DNA from: Pedobacter sp. MC2016-24
GTDB lineage: Bacteria > Bacteroidota > Bacteroidia > Sphingobacteriales > Sphingobacteriaceae
Length of the DNA: 64,000 nucleotides
Direction: 5' to 3'
Assembly: GCF_015223055.1 (NCBI RefSeq)
Contig: NZ_JADFBX010000006.1
Location: 124,001 to 188,000, forward strand
The notes under the pieces are model-generated. The model was given only the letters and a program-made list of their open reading frames with translations, did no database searches and was not told the origin of the DNA. Positions 1 to 8,009 of the stretch are shown here, in pieces; the stretch's first letter is position 1; each line of letters begins with the position of its first letter. Both the position numbers and the translations under genes were made by a program.

Positions 1-1
1 G

Positions 2-412
2 GATGCTTCCTACTTCAAGGGTGTATGGTTAAAAACAGGTGGTGATCCGAACAATGACAACGATTATATTGTAAACGGTGCAGATCCAAGTGCAACCTTT
101 TACTACTTACCTGGTAACGTTCTTGGACAGCAGTACTGGTCATTTTCGCAAACGCTCATTCGCGATGCAACCAATCTAAAAATCAAAGAGCTGATGCTGG
201 ACTATGCCATTCCAGCCAAGCTTTTGAAACCTTTGAAATTACAATCTGCAACCATCAGTCTGGTAGGCCGGAATATTTTTCAATGGAATAAAAGTGGCGA
301 AAAAGGTGATCCGGAGGCAGCTTTTGACGGTATTGGTACCAATCAGGGCATCATAGGTAAGGCCTTACCTTCTGTAGCTTCTTATGGATTTAAACTGGCT
401 GTAAACTTTTAA
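2..412 (+). CDS. SusC/RagA-type TonB-dependent transporter, C-terminal end only
   Basis: The reading frame is open from the left edge to the stop at 410-412, giving about 136 residues of the C-terminal part of an outer-membrane beta-barrel. The segment contains a transmembrane-strand pattern typical of SusC ends (LMLDYAIP near the middle, SLVGRNIFQW, and a final LAVNF ending in phenylalanine, the usual last residue recognised by the BAM machinery). A SusD-type lipoprotein follows 44 bases downstream, which is the normal SusC-SusD order. The pair would import a nutrient oligomer across the outer membrane, energised by TonB. The start, plug and signal peptide lie outside the window, so the substrate class cannot be read. 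Family assignment is firm because of the ending and the partner gene. Confidence 0.88.
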   Translation, partial: DASYFKGVWLKTGGDPNNDNDYIVNGADPSATFYYLPGNVLGQQYWSFSQTLIRDATNLKIKELMLDYAIPAKLLKPLKLQSATISLVGRNIFQWNKSGEKGDPEAAFDGIGTNQGIIGKALPSVASYGFKLAVNF

Positions 413-456
413 TTTAATTACTCATGACGGCTTCACAAGCTAAAATACACATTCCA

Positions 457-2076
457 ATGAAGAAATTTTTAATGCTGATCGCTGTTGCTTTTGCCTTTTC
501 TTCCTGTCAGAAATCAAGCTTCAGAGAAGATGAACTATTGGCTAAAAGAAATGCACTCGAATCTGCGGCACCCAATCTGCTACTTTCATCAGTGATCCAA
601 AAATCAACTTTCCTCTATCAAAATAAAGGGGGGATGGGCGCCAAAAACCTGGCCTGTACCATGCAGTACATGGAGGGTAACCGCAATAGTGACGACAATA
701 ACTATTTGAATTTCAGGTTACCCAATGAAAGTCTTTACGATTATACCTCGGTCATCAAATTTGTAAATGCTGCAATAATTGATGTCAACAAGAAAGGCTT
801 AAAAAGTCATGAAGGGATTTTCAGAATATTTCAATCGCTATTGTGGTCCACCGTTAGTGATCTGTATGGCGACATCTACTACACCGAGGGTTTGCGTGGG
901 CAGGACGCCATTCTTTTTCCAAAGTTTGATGATCAGCAAAACATATATCCGGCATTGATCCAGAATTTAAAGGATGCAGTTAAATTAATTAATGAAGGTA
1001 CAGAGGTAGTAGACAATAGTTACGACGTCATGTACGCTGGTAATAAAGCCAGGTGGGTTAAGCTGGCCAATTCCCTGCAGTTAAGACTCATGATGCGTCA
1101 AAGCAACAAGATTTTGGACAAAACTGAATTGCAGGCCCTCGCTGCTTTGCCGCTGATTGCCGATGTGGTCGAAAACGCAGCCATTCCCTATATTGATGGT
1201 GATGGTTCTTTCGCCTCTCCAATGGGCAGAACAAATTCCGATCCGGCTACATCATTTCAGATTTTCAGGCCGAGTAAAACACTGGTTGACTCGCTAAAAG
1301 CTTTAAACGATGAACGCTTAAAAGTCTGGGTAGCACCTTTGGAAAGACCATGGGCTAATAAAATAGATTCCAACGACATCAAGAGAACCATTGTTCAAAA
1401 AGGATATACTTATGAATACAAATGGGATTACATCAATTTATCCAACACTAAAATTGCTGCCGTAGCACCTTTAATTGTAGATCAAATGACCCTTTACGCC
1501 GGTTACGCTGCTGGCGCATCTGTCAATGTACTGGTAGCGAACGGAAGCTATGATTTTCCAGACACCAGGTACAATTATAAGATTTCTAAGTTTTCTAAAT
1601 TGTTTAATGAAAATGCAAATCCACTGTTAAAAGCCACCATTATGCAAGCTGATGAAGTCCAGTTTTTACTGGCCGAAGCTGCGGTAAAAGGCTGGATTAC
1701 GGGAGATGCCAGAGCATATTATGAAAATGGTGTAAAACTAGCTATGAAAAGATGGGGAGAAACCACACCGGCCAATTATTTCGCCAACCCAGTTGCTGCA
1801 TTTCCCGCAGTGAAAAATGAACAGCTCGCTAAAATCGGTTTGCAGAAATGGTTGGGCTTATTCTTGATGGGACTGGAATCTTATGCCGACTACAGAAGAA
1901 CAAGGACACCTAATATAGAAGCCAACGGTGATCTTAATCCGCTTGTCAATCCATTTCCACTTCGATATAGATATCCGCAAACGGAGTTTAAAAATAATGC
2001 TGAAAATTATCAGATTGCCATCGGAAAACTCGATCGGGGCGATACGGAGTTTTCTAAAATGTGGTTAATTAAGTAA
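457..2076 (+). CDS. SusD/RagB family nutrient-binding lipoprotein
   Basis: This is a surface lipoprotein of about 539 residues that would cap the SusC barrel encoded just upstream and bind its substrate. I chose the ATG at 457 rather than 424, because it gives a clean lipoprotein signal (MKKFLMLIAVAFAFSSC, with the lipid-anchored Cys at about residue 17). The body has the helical TPR-like pattern of SusD proteins, and a segment resembling YADYRRTRTPN near the C-terminus is typical of the SusD-like_2 branch of peptide/sugar-binding homologues. It lies 44 bases after susC and 16 bases before the next gene, consistent with one operon. The substrate is unknown; the two hydrolases downstream are the only hint. 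Confidence 0.88.
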   Translation: MKKFLMLIAVAFAFSSCQKSSFREDELLAKRNALESAAPNLLLSSVIQKSTFLYQNKGGMGAKNLACTMQYMEGNRNSDDNNYLNFRLPNESLYDYTSVIKFVNAAIIDVNKKGLKSHEGIFRIFQSLLWSTVSDLYGDIYYTEGLRGQDAILFPKFDDQQNIYPALIQNLKDAVKLINEGTEVVDNSYDVMYAGNKARWVKLANSLQLRLMMRQSNKILDKTELQALAALPLIADVVENAAIPYIDGDGSFASPMGRTNSDPATSFQIFRPSKTLVDSLKALNDERLKVWVAPLERPWANKIDSNDIKRTIVQKGYTYEYKWDYINLSNTKIAAVAPLIVDQMTLYAGYAAGASVNVLVANGSYDFPDTRYNYKISKFSKLFNENANPLLKATIMQADEVQFLLAEAAVKGWITGDARAYYENGVKLAMKRWGETTPANYFANPVAAFPAVKNEQLAKIGLQKWLGLFLMGLESYADYRRTRTPNIEANGDLNPLVNPFPLRYRYPQTEFKNNAENYQIAIGKLDRGDTEFSKMWLIK

Positions 2077-2092
2077 ACTTTATTTTTTTTGA

Positions 2093-3460
2093 ATGAATAC
2101 GATGAGAATATTTGCTATACGATTTGCAGCTTTAATTTGTTTTTTACTTTTCAATACGCAACTGGTGCAATCGCAAACTGCGATTACACCAGCAACAGCG
2201 CTGGAACACTATCTAAATCATGTAGATTCCACTTACCGCTGGGAGCTAAAAGATACTTACCTGATTGATGACGTAACGGTTTACAGTGTATTGCTCACTT
2301 CACAGAAATGGAGGGAACATATCTGGACACATCAATTGAGTATTGTGGTGCCAAAAGAGACTAAATACGATGGTGCTTTATTGTTCATCACCGGAGGAAG
2401 CGTTAATAAAGAAGGACAACCAAATTGGAGCAGCCGTAATGACGAGTTGACAAAGAGCTTTTGTGTTATTGCAAAGCAGAATAAAGCAGTTGTTGCTGTG
2501 CTTAAACAAGTGCCAAATCAGCCCTTGTATAGTAATCTGACAGAAGATGCACTGATTTCTTATACTTTACACCAATATAAAAATGATGGCGATTATACCT
2601 GGCCCTTGTTGTTTCCCATGGTTAAATCAGCCAAACGGGCGATGGATGCCGTACAGGAATTTTCAAAAGAAAAATTGAATCATAACATCAGCCGTTTTGT
2701 GGTTTCCGGAGCATCCAAGCGCGGCTGGACAACATGGCTAACCGGAGCTAACGATCAAAGGGTAACAGCTATAGCTCCTATGGTGATTGACATGTTAAAC
2801 ATGCCGGTAAGTATTGATTACCAGGTTAAAGTCTGGAACGATTACAGCATCCAGATCCAGGACTACGTGAAACTTGGAATTGTTCAGGATATCAACAGTA
2901 AAAAAGGAAGCGATCTGGTTACCATGATAGATCCTTACGCGTACAGGAAAAAGCTAACCATACCAAAAATGATTTTCATGGGTACCAACGATGAGTATTG
3001 GCCAATCGACAACATCAAAAATTATTATGACAGCATTCCGGGACAAAATATGATCCATTATATCCCCAATGCAGGGCACAGCATGGGCGACAAAAAAGAA
3101 GCCATGCTTAATTTAAGTGCCTTTTTCGGTCTGACCATGTCAAACACAGCCTATCCGGTTTGTAACTGGAAAATATCGGAAAGCAAAAAGGGCCTTGGGT
3201 TGGAAATTCAGGCCACAAAAGCCAACCTGGTTGACGTCGTTATCTGGTCTGCCGATTCTCCGGATAAAGATTTTAGAAATGACGAATGGGTTTCAAAATC
3301 GCTGGGCATTAAACACAAAGGAAGGGTAAAGCTGACTGAAGAGTTTCCAGCTTCAGGTTATCGTGCCTTTTATGTAAACTTAAAATACCAGTACGACAAT
3401 GGCGCAGCGTATACCGAAAGCACCCGGGTATTTATGACCGATGATAAAAAAGTATTGTAA
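2093..3460 (+). CDS. PhoPQ-activated pathogenicity-related (PqaA-type) secreted alpha/beta hydrolase
   Basis: The 455-residue product has an N-terminal signal peptide (hydrophobic stretch residues about 5-27) and matches the PhoPQ-regulated/PqaA family pattern: an N-terminal segment with TYRWEL and WREHIWTHQLSIVVP, a nucleophile elbow GASKRGWT with Ser208, and a late segment KMIFMGTNDEYWP...NAGHSMG that supplies the likely acidic residue and His of a catalytic triad. Family members are alpha/beta-hydrolase fold proteins whose substrates are poorly known. ATG at 2093 is used; an ATG at 2102 is an equally possible start. Gaps of 16 and 15 bases to its neighbours indicate cotranscription with susD and the esterase-GDPD gene. 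Periplasmic location is inferred from the signal. Confidence 0.8.
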   Translation: MNTMRIFAIRFAALICFLLFNTQLVQSQTAITPATALEHYLNHVDSTYRWELKDTYLIDDVTVYSVLLTSQKWREHIWTHQLSIVVPKETKYDGALLFITGGSVNKEGQPNWSSRNDELTKSFCVIAKQNKAVVAVLKQVPNQPLYSNLTEDALISYTLHQYKNDGDYTWPLLFPMVKSAKRAMDAVQEFSKEKLNHNISRFVVSGASKRGWTTWLTGANDQRVTAIAPMVIDMLNMPVSIDYQVKVWNDYSIQIQDYVKLGIVQDINSKKGSDLVTMIDPYAYRKKLTIPKMIFMGTNDEYWPIDNIKNYYDSIPGQNMIHYIPNAGHSMGDKKEAMLNLSAFFGLTMSNTAYPVCNWKISESKKGLGLEIQATKANLVDVVIWSADSPDKDFRNDEWVSKSLGIKHKGRVKLTEEFPASGYRAFYVNLKYQYDNGAAYTESTRVFMTDDKKVL

Positions 3461-3475
3461 CACAATTGAACACAA

Positions 3476-5077
3476 ATGAAACGATATCAAAAATTAAGTA
3501 TGTTTTGTCTGCTCATGATACTGGCGATCAGCATAAAGGCACAAAATTACCGGAAACTGCAAAACATTGCTTATAGCCGGGATAGTGAAGAAAATAAGTT
3601 TGATGCTTATTTACCGGACAAGTACGAAAATGCGCAGGTTATTGTGTACCTGCATGGTAGCGGCTGGACCGGCGGTGATAAAAATGAACTGCCAGGTCCG
3701 CTTATTGAACAATTGGTGGCACAGCAATACATTGTGGTGTCGGCAAATTACCGCCTGATTAAGGATGGTAAAAACAGGTTTCCTACGCAAATGGAAGATG
3801 TGAAAAATTTGCTCGGTTTTTTATCAGCAAATGCCAAAAAATACAATTATGACGGTAAGCAATTTACCTTGATGGGGGGAAGTGCAGGCGGGCATCTGGC
3901 CATGCTTTTCGCTTATGGATACGATCCGGAAAAAAAGGTGAAAACGGTAATCGATTTTTGGGGACCTACAGATCTGACGGATCAAAAACTCCGCGCAGCA
4001 AATCCCGAAGCCAACGATAAAATTGTTAACCTGTTGGGCATCTCAGACCCAGCAGCAAAAATTGGTTTTGACGCAAGTCCTTATTACCGGCTGACCAAAA
4101 ATACCGGGGTACCTACATTGATCTTTCATGGTGGTAAAGATCCATTGGTTGATGTGAGTCAGGCTGATAAATTGTACAAAAAATTAAAAGAGCTGGATGT
4201 TCCAGCCCAGTATGAATACTATCCCAATGAAAAACATGGTATGAAGGGTGCAGCAGCCATGGATGTCTTGGTTAAAACCCTGGCCTGGTTAAAAAAATAC
4301 GATCAGCCAATAGCCCGCCTTCCAAAAAGCAAGAATGGATTTATTGTTGTTGCGCACCGGGGCAGCCATCTGGTTAAACCGGAAAATACCATTGCATCAA
4401 TTGAAGATGCCATTAGTCTGGGCGCTGATTACGCTGAAATAGATTTAAGAACTACCAAAGATGGTCATTTGATCTTGAGTCACAATGAAACTGTAGACAG
4501 CAGAACCAATGGTAAAGGACGTGTTCAGGACCTGACCTGGGCAGAACTTGCAAAACTCCAGGTCAAAAGTAGGGACGGTAAAATTCATCGCATCCCGGAT
4601 TTTGCCGAGGCCTTAAACGCGAGCAAAGGTAAAATCAACATTTACCTTGATTTTAAAGATGCAGACCCAGCCCGGGCTTATGAACAGATCAAAGCTGCAG
4701 GAATGGAAAACAATGTGCTGGTTTACCTGAATAAGGCAAATCATTATGCCGATTGGCGAAAAATTGCACCAATGATGCCATTGATGAGTGGATTGCCGGA
4801 GTATGTGAAAACGAGGGAGGATTTGCTGGAATTTGGAAAAAAAATGAGTTTGCAGGCTGTAGATAATGCAACTGATCCTACTTTAATGACCGCTTTGCGG
4901 GAAGCCGGTATAGCAGTTTTTTTAGATGCACAAAGTGCTGATGAAAATCCGGTTAAATGGCTTAAAATTATCAATACAGGCGTTCAGGGAATGCAAACGG
5001 ATCATCCGGAAGCTTTGATTCAATACCTGAATGCACAAAAACTTCGCGATGGCGTAAGTACATGGCCAGTCAAATAA
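3476..5077 (+). CDS. Secreted esterase fused to a glycerophosphodiester phosphodiesterase
   Basis: The 533-residue protein begins with a signal peptide (about residues 1-22) and contains two catalytic domains. Residues about 25-275 form an alpha/beta-hydrolase of the BD-FAE/carboxylesterase type: oxyanion-hole motif HGSGW, nucleophile elbow GGSAGGH with Ser136, likely Asp222 in GGKDPLVD and His254 in EKHGM. Residues about 285-525 form a GDPD domain: HRG with His294-Arg295, PENT, the acidic metal-binding AEIDLR, and LSHNE with the second His; the closing MQTDHPE is typical of the family. Such a fusion could deacylate and then cleave the phosphodiester of a phospholipid, a lipoteichoic acid-like polymer or a substituted glycan. 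It is the last gene of the SusCD operon and is followed at once by a strong hairpin. The two-domain reading is clear; the substrate is inference. Confidence 0.85.
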   Translation: MKRYQKLSMFCLLMILAISIKAQNYRKLQNIAYSRDSEENKFDAYLPDKYENAQVIVYLHGSGWTGGDKNELPGPLIEQLVAQQYIVVSANYRLIKDGKNRFPTQMEDVKNLLGFLSANAKKYNYDGKQFTLMGGSAGGHLAMLFAYGYDPEKKVKTVIDFWGPTDLTDQKLRAANPEANDKIVNLLGISDPAAKIGFDASPYYRLTKNTGVPTLIFHGGKDPLVDVSQADKLYKKLKELDVPAQYEYYPNEKHGMKGAAAMDVLVKTLAWLKKYDQPIARLPKSKNGFIVVAHRGSHLVKPENTIASIEDAISLGADYAEIDLRTTKDGHLILSHNETVDSRTNGKGRVQDLTWAELAKLQVKSRDGKIHRIPDFAEALNASKGKINIYLDFKDADPARAYEQIKAAGMENNVLVYLNKANHYADWRKIAPMMPLMSGLPEYVKTREDLLEFGKKMSLQAVDNATDPTLMTALREAGIAVFLDAQSADENPVKWLKIINTGVQGMQTDHPEALIQYLNAQKLRDGVSTWPVK

Positions 5078-5082
5078 AGTAT

Positions 5083-5126
5083 AGCAAAGCGCCTGATCCC
5101 ATTTGCCAGGATACAGGCGCTTTGCT
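5083..5126. terminator. Strong hairpin between convergent genes
   Basis: A perfect 13-base inverted repeat (AGCAAAGCGCCTG at 5083-5095 and its complement at 5114-5126) with a further 4-bp inner stem lies between the end of the esterase-GDPD gene and the end of the DUF6266 gene on the other strand. The reverse strand continues into a T-rich stretch. Its position between converging genes fits a bidirectional terminator. Confidence 0.7.
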
Positions 5127-5145
5127 CAGCTATCAGTCTGGTTTT

Positions 5146-5787
5146 TTAGATGGTCTTGGGCATGGTTAAAGTGCCCAGATATTGACTGTTACTTCTTCTT
5201 TTGCGATTTTCAGCAACAAATGCCAGGTATACATGCAGCGTTTTCCCTAAACAACGGGGATCCATTTTCAATACATCCGTTAGCTTTCCGCTCTTTACAC
5301 CGGCAGTCTCAAAATACGCATTTTCATTATCAACATCATAAGCCATCAACATGCAGCGGTCATCGTAAGCATGACTGGCTACTTTTTCCCAGCTAAAGCG
5401 AATGGAGGTAGGGGATTCAACTGCTGCGGCATGCGCTGCTGTTTGTTCCATATCGCCAAAGCTAACCAGGGCCAGGCTTGGGTCTATCTCAAATACTTCG
5501 CCAACTAACTTGATGCTGTGTTTCGAGTTGTAAGATTTTGCTGCTGTAAAACCTTGATATGTAGTTGTATAGTCCTGAAAACCTACTCTTAAGAAAGCAG
5601 TAAGGGGTTGTAGCCAGGCTTGCGAGCAAGCGAATTTCTGGCGATTTAACAATTCAGCTGGTGTTGCTGCTTTTGTCCGCTGTCTGGGTAAACTACGGGA
5701 ATATCCGATTCCATTAATTTCAAAGCCAACTACTGTACCTAACTTACCAATGTAGTTGCCCAGTATTCCATTTTTTTGACGTGCCAT
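5146..5787 (-). CDS. DUF6266 family protein
   Basis: The 213-residue protein starts MARQKNGILGNYIGKLGTVVG, the signature opening of the DUF6266 family, which is common and often multicopy in Pedobacter and Sphingobacterium and has no established function. The remainder is beta-rich, with SFSWEKV-like and VYLAFVAEN-like strands, resembling a fibronectin-like module. No signal peptide is visible. The gene stands alone, facing the SusCD operon across a terminator. About 120 bases upstream of it lie three 11-bp tandem repeats (5909-5941). Family recognition is by the N-terminal signature; function is unknown. Confidence 0.78.
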   Translation of the reverse strand: MARQKNGILGNYIGKLGTVVGFEINGIGYSRSLPRQRTKAATPAELLNRQKFACSQAWLQPLTAFLRVGFQDYTTTYQGFTAAKSYNSKHSIKLVGEVFEIDPSLALVSFGDMEQTAAHAAAVESPTSIRFSWEKVASHAYDDRCMLMAYDVDNENAYFETAGVKSGKLTDVLKMDPRCLGKTLHVYLAFVAENRKRRSNSQYLGTLTMPKTI

Positions 5788-5908
5788 ACTATTTTTTATA
5801 TAATTATACTAGCCTTAATATATAAAAAATTTAACAATAAATGAAATTATACGGGTAGATAATGGGGAAGTAATAGGGCGTATCCAGGGATTTATCCTTG
5901 TTCTACCC

Positions 5909-5941
5909 CTGTTATGTCCCTGTTATGTCCCTGTTGCTTCC
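5909..5941. repeat. Three 11-bp tandem repeats upstream of the DUF6266 gene
   Basis: CTGTTATGTCC occurs twice in tandem (5909-5919 and 5920-5930), followed by a diverged third copy, CTGTTGCTTCC (5931-5941). A weaker related unit precedes them at about 5897-5908. The 11-bp period places each copy on the same face of the helix. They lie between the divergent or tandem minus-strand genes for the sigma factor and the DUF6266 protein, so they may be regulator-binding repeats for the DUF6266 gene. Confidence 0.6.
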
Positions 5942-6001
5942 ATGTTAATCTAAAAGAAAATTTTTACCTGGTTCGGTTCTGAACAGGTGTTAGCAGGAGT
6001 A

Positions 6002-6586
6002 TTAATAAAGGGTAAGTAGAACTGCTAAAATACTGCTCACTTGTGTAATGTGATTTTTTATAAATCTTAAGGCGAGCAGCATATGTTTTTTTACGGTTTC
6101 AGTGGCAATATTCATTTCAATTGCGATTTCCCGGTGTTTCATCCGATTCATATAGCCCAGCATATAGACTTTTTTTTGCTGGCCTGGGAGCAATTCAATT
6201 GCTGCATCGATCATTCCGCCGTAGTCTATTGGGTCAGTTTCAATTTCCTGATGGTCGTCACGGGCTTGAAACGTATCAAGCCAGGTTTTTTCCCGCTTCC
6301 TTTCTCTGGCGATTCGCTTCAGACAATTGAAGGCATGGTTTCTGGCGACTACCAGCAGATAGGATTTAAAAGATTCGACCTGGCCAAGCGCGGCCCTGTT
6401 GGTCCATATTTTCATAAATACATCCTGCACAATCTCCTGAACCAGTTCTTCAGATTCAGTAATGCTCAGAATGTATCCCGCTATAGTGTTGCTATAAGTT
6501 TTTAAAAGTTGTGCAAAAGCTTTTTCATCACCTTGTGCTACTTTTAAAAGTAGCTCGTTGATATTGTGTGCTGATTGAATGCTCAT
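6002..6586 (-). CDS. RNA polymerase ECF sigma factor, no FecR partner
   Basis: The product (about 195 residues from the ATG at 6586; an upstream ATG at 6601 adds five residues) is a sigma-70 family ECF factor. Region 2 is seen as AFAQLLKTYSN...EELVQEIVQDVFMKIWTNRAAL...FKSYLLVVARNHAFNCLKR, and region 4 as DAAIELLPGQQKKVYMLGYMNRMKHREIAIEMNIATETVKKHM, a helix-turn-helix that would read the -35 element. This is the subfamily usually paired with FecR anti-sigma factors and SusC transducers, but the next gene on this strand encodes a DUF6266 protein and no FecR or receptor is adjacent, so it is an orphan in this window. The C-terminus ends in a hydrophobic ILAVLLTLY tail, as in the second ECF factor at 58953. 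Confidence 0.9.
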   Translation of the reverse strand: MSIQSAHNINELLLKVAQGDEKAFAQLLKTYSNTIAGYILSITESEELVQEIVQDVFMKIWTNRAALGQVESFKSYLLVVARNHAFNCLKRIARERKREKTWLDTFQARDDHQEIETDPIDYGGMIDAAIELLPGQQKKVYMLGYMNRMKHREIAIEMNIATETVKKHMLLALRFIKNHITQVSSILAVLLTLY

Positions 6587-6801
6587 ATTTTTTTCAAACA
6601 CTTAGCGTGAATCTGATAGCAAAAATAAAACAATTATGTGGCTTTAATGTGCTTCAAAGCCTTGTTTTGCATTAAGTTTGTGTCAACAAATGATGTGTTT
6701 TATGTAACCAGATTTGAGATTTTTTTGCGGGCTGCCTGGAGATTTGTAATTTTAATCAAAAAGAAAGCGGTACGGATGGAAAGTAGTATGTTTAACACAC
6801 C

Positions 6802-7191
6802 ATGAAGAATAATATGAATTTAAGGAGTTCACTTATCCTGATTGTCTTACTTGCATTTAATTTGCTTGTCGCAGGCTGTAATAAGGACCGGGGAGTTTTA
6901 TACAAAAGGACAAAAGAAGGTAAAACAATCGAGCTTGGTTTGGTGATCCCCGAAATTGGCAGCAAACGGAATGATACGTTAAACATGGCATTGTATCCCA
7001 ATGCACGTTGGTTTTTCATGGATTTAGGCCTATTACAAAATAAGCATAACCTGAATTTAATAAAGAAAGCAATTCAGGAAGATTTACCGGTTCGGGCTAA
7101 AGTATTTGAAGACAATTCATCCGAAATTGCTGAGATTTATCCGGCAAGCCAGACCGAGATTGATCAGTATCGTAAATCAAAAGTCAAATAG
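6802..7191 (+). CDS. Small lipoprotein of unknown function
   Basis: The 129-residue product has a lipoprotein signal peptide ending LLVAGC (Cys at about residue 25), so it is probably an envelope lipoprotein. The mature part is short, charged and contains no motif that I recognise; it has a central YPNARWFFMDLGLL segment. It is divergent from the orphan ECF gene with a 200-base spacer and is followed 35 bases later by the unknown secreted protein gene and then the FGE-like gene, so it may belong to a three-gene unit. It could equally be read by itself, because a -7-like box precedes the next gene. Confidence 0.65.
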   Translation: MKNNMNLRSSLILIVLLAFNLLVAGCNKDRGVLYKRTKEGKTIELGLVIPEIGSKRNDTLNMALYPNARWFFMDLGLLQNKHNLNLIKKAIQEDLPVRAKVFEDNSSEIAEIYPASQTEIDQYRKSKVK

Positions 7192-7211
7192 AACTAGTCG
7201 CTAAAAATCGT

Positions 7212-7219
7212 TAGCTTTG
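7212..7219 (+). promoter_or_regulatory. Putative Bacteroidota -7 box TAGCTTTG
   Basis: TAGCTTTG matches the TAnnTTTG -7 consensus and ends 7 bases before the ATG at 7227 and 19 bases before the in-frame ATG at 7239. No convincing TTTG -33 element is present. Confidence 0.4.
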
Positions 7220-7226
7220 GTCACCT

Positions 7227-8009
7227 ATGTTAAAGATTATGATCATTAAAGCAACACGTTACCGCCAACTCTTCTTTTTAGCACTTGCCATATGCTCCTC
7301 AAACCTGCTTTTTGCACAAGTGGATAACCAGGAATGGAAACAGGCCAGTGCCTCCAGTGAGGCTTACAGTAAAAGCCGAAGAAAAAATACCGTACCACCT
7401 TATGGTCTGGTAAAAGTAAAGGCTATGATTGCCGGTACAAAGTCATCAGGGGGCGACAATGACGTTTATTTCACCGTAATGAGTCCAAAAAATTATCAAA
7501 GTCTGTCGCTCCGGGAGAAATTTACTTACCACATGATCCATGCAGAAGTGGAGAGCCAGAATTGTGATGTTTCTGCGCCGATATTGGACGAAGATCTTAA
7601 GGTATTTGGTACTTTACCTGATGCATTTGATGAGAAAAGCTGGAGTGAGCGGCAGCTTAACTTTTTAATCAGTAACCGCGATTCTGTGCTTGCGCTGATT
7701 TCAGAGTCGGTAAACAGAAGTAAAAGGGTTGGACTGAATTATAAAATAGCGATTGAACACGTCAATGGATGGGAAATCATTCCGCTGCTGATCAGGACTT
7801 ATAAAATCGACCGCAAGGATCATGATATACTCACTGTCCTGATACAACTCATGAAGAAGAACGATTATCAGCCTTTTATGACTTCTGCTTCTTATGTGAA
7901 ACTTTATGGTGCCAAAAGCACAGACCGGAGCTTCATTGATTTTAACCAGGCCAATGAAGATTTGATCCTCAGCAGGGCAGAAGCTTTTTACAATGGCCGT
8001 AAAAAATAA
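7227..8009 (+). CDS. Secreted protein of unknown function
   Basis: The 260-residue protein has a signal peptide ending around LLFAQ (residues about 14-31); the ATG at 7239 would give a more typical signal than the one at 7227. The mature part has no motif that I can assign. It contains an FTYHMIHAE segment, one Cys (SQNCDV) and a helical C-terminal half with two internal hydrophobic helices. The stop overlaps the start region of the FGE-like gene by 17 bases, which implies translational coupling and a shared role. I considered a GldN-like motility protein because of the FGE/GldK-like partner, but conserved GldN features are not visible. Confidence 0.65.
   Translation: MLKIMIIKATRYRQLFFLALAICSSNLLFAQVDNQEWKQASASSEAYSKSRRKNTVPPYGLVKVKAMIAGTKSSGGDNDVYFTVMSPKNYQSLSLREKFTYHMIHAEVESQNCDVSAPILDEDLKVFGTLPDAFDEKSWSERQLNFLISNRDSVLALISESVNRSKRVGLNYKIAIEHVNGWEIIPLLIRTYKIDRKDHDILTVLIQLMKKNDYQPFMTSASYVKLYGAKSTDRSFIDFNQANEDLILSRAEAFYNGRKK

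Noticed and set aside
6083-6505. Plus-strand open frame of 140 codons inside the ECF sigma gene
   Set aside because: Complement of a well-supported sigma factor; composition is that of antisense coding.
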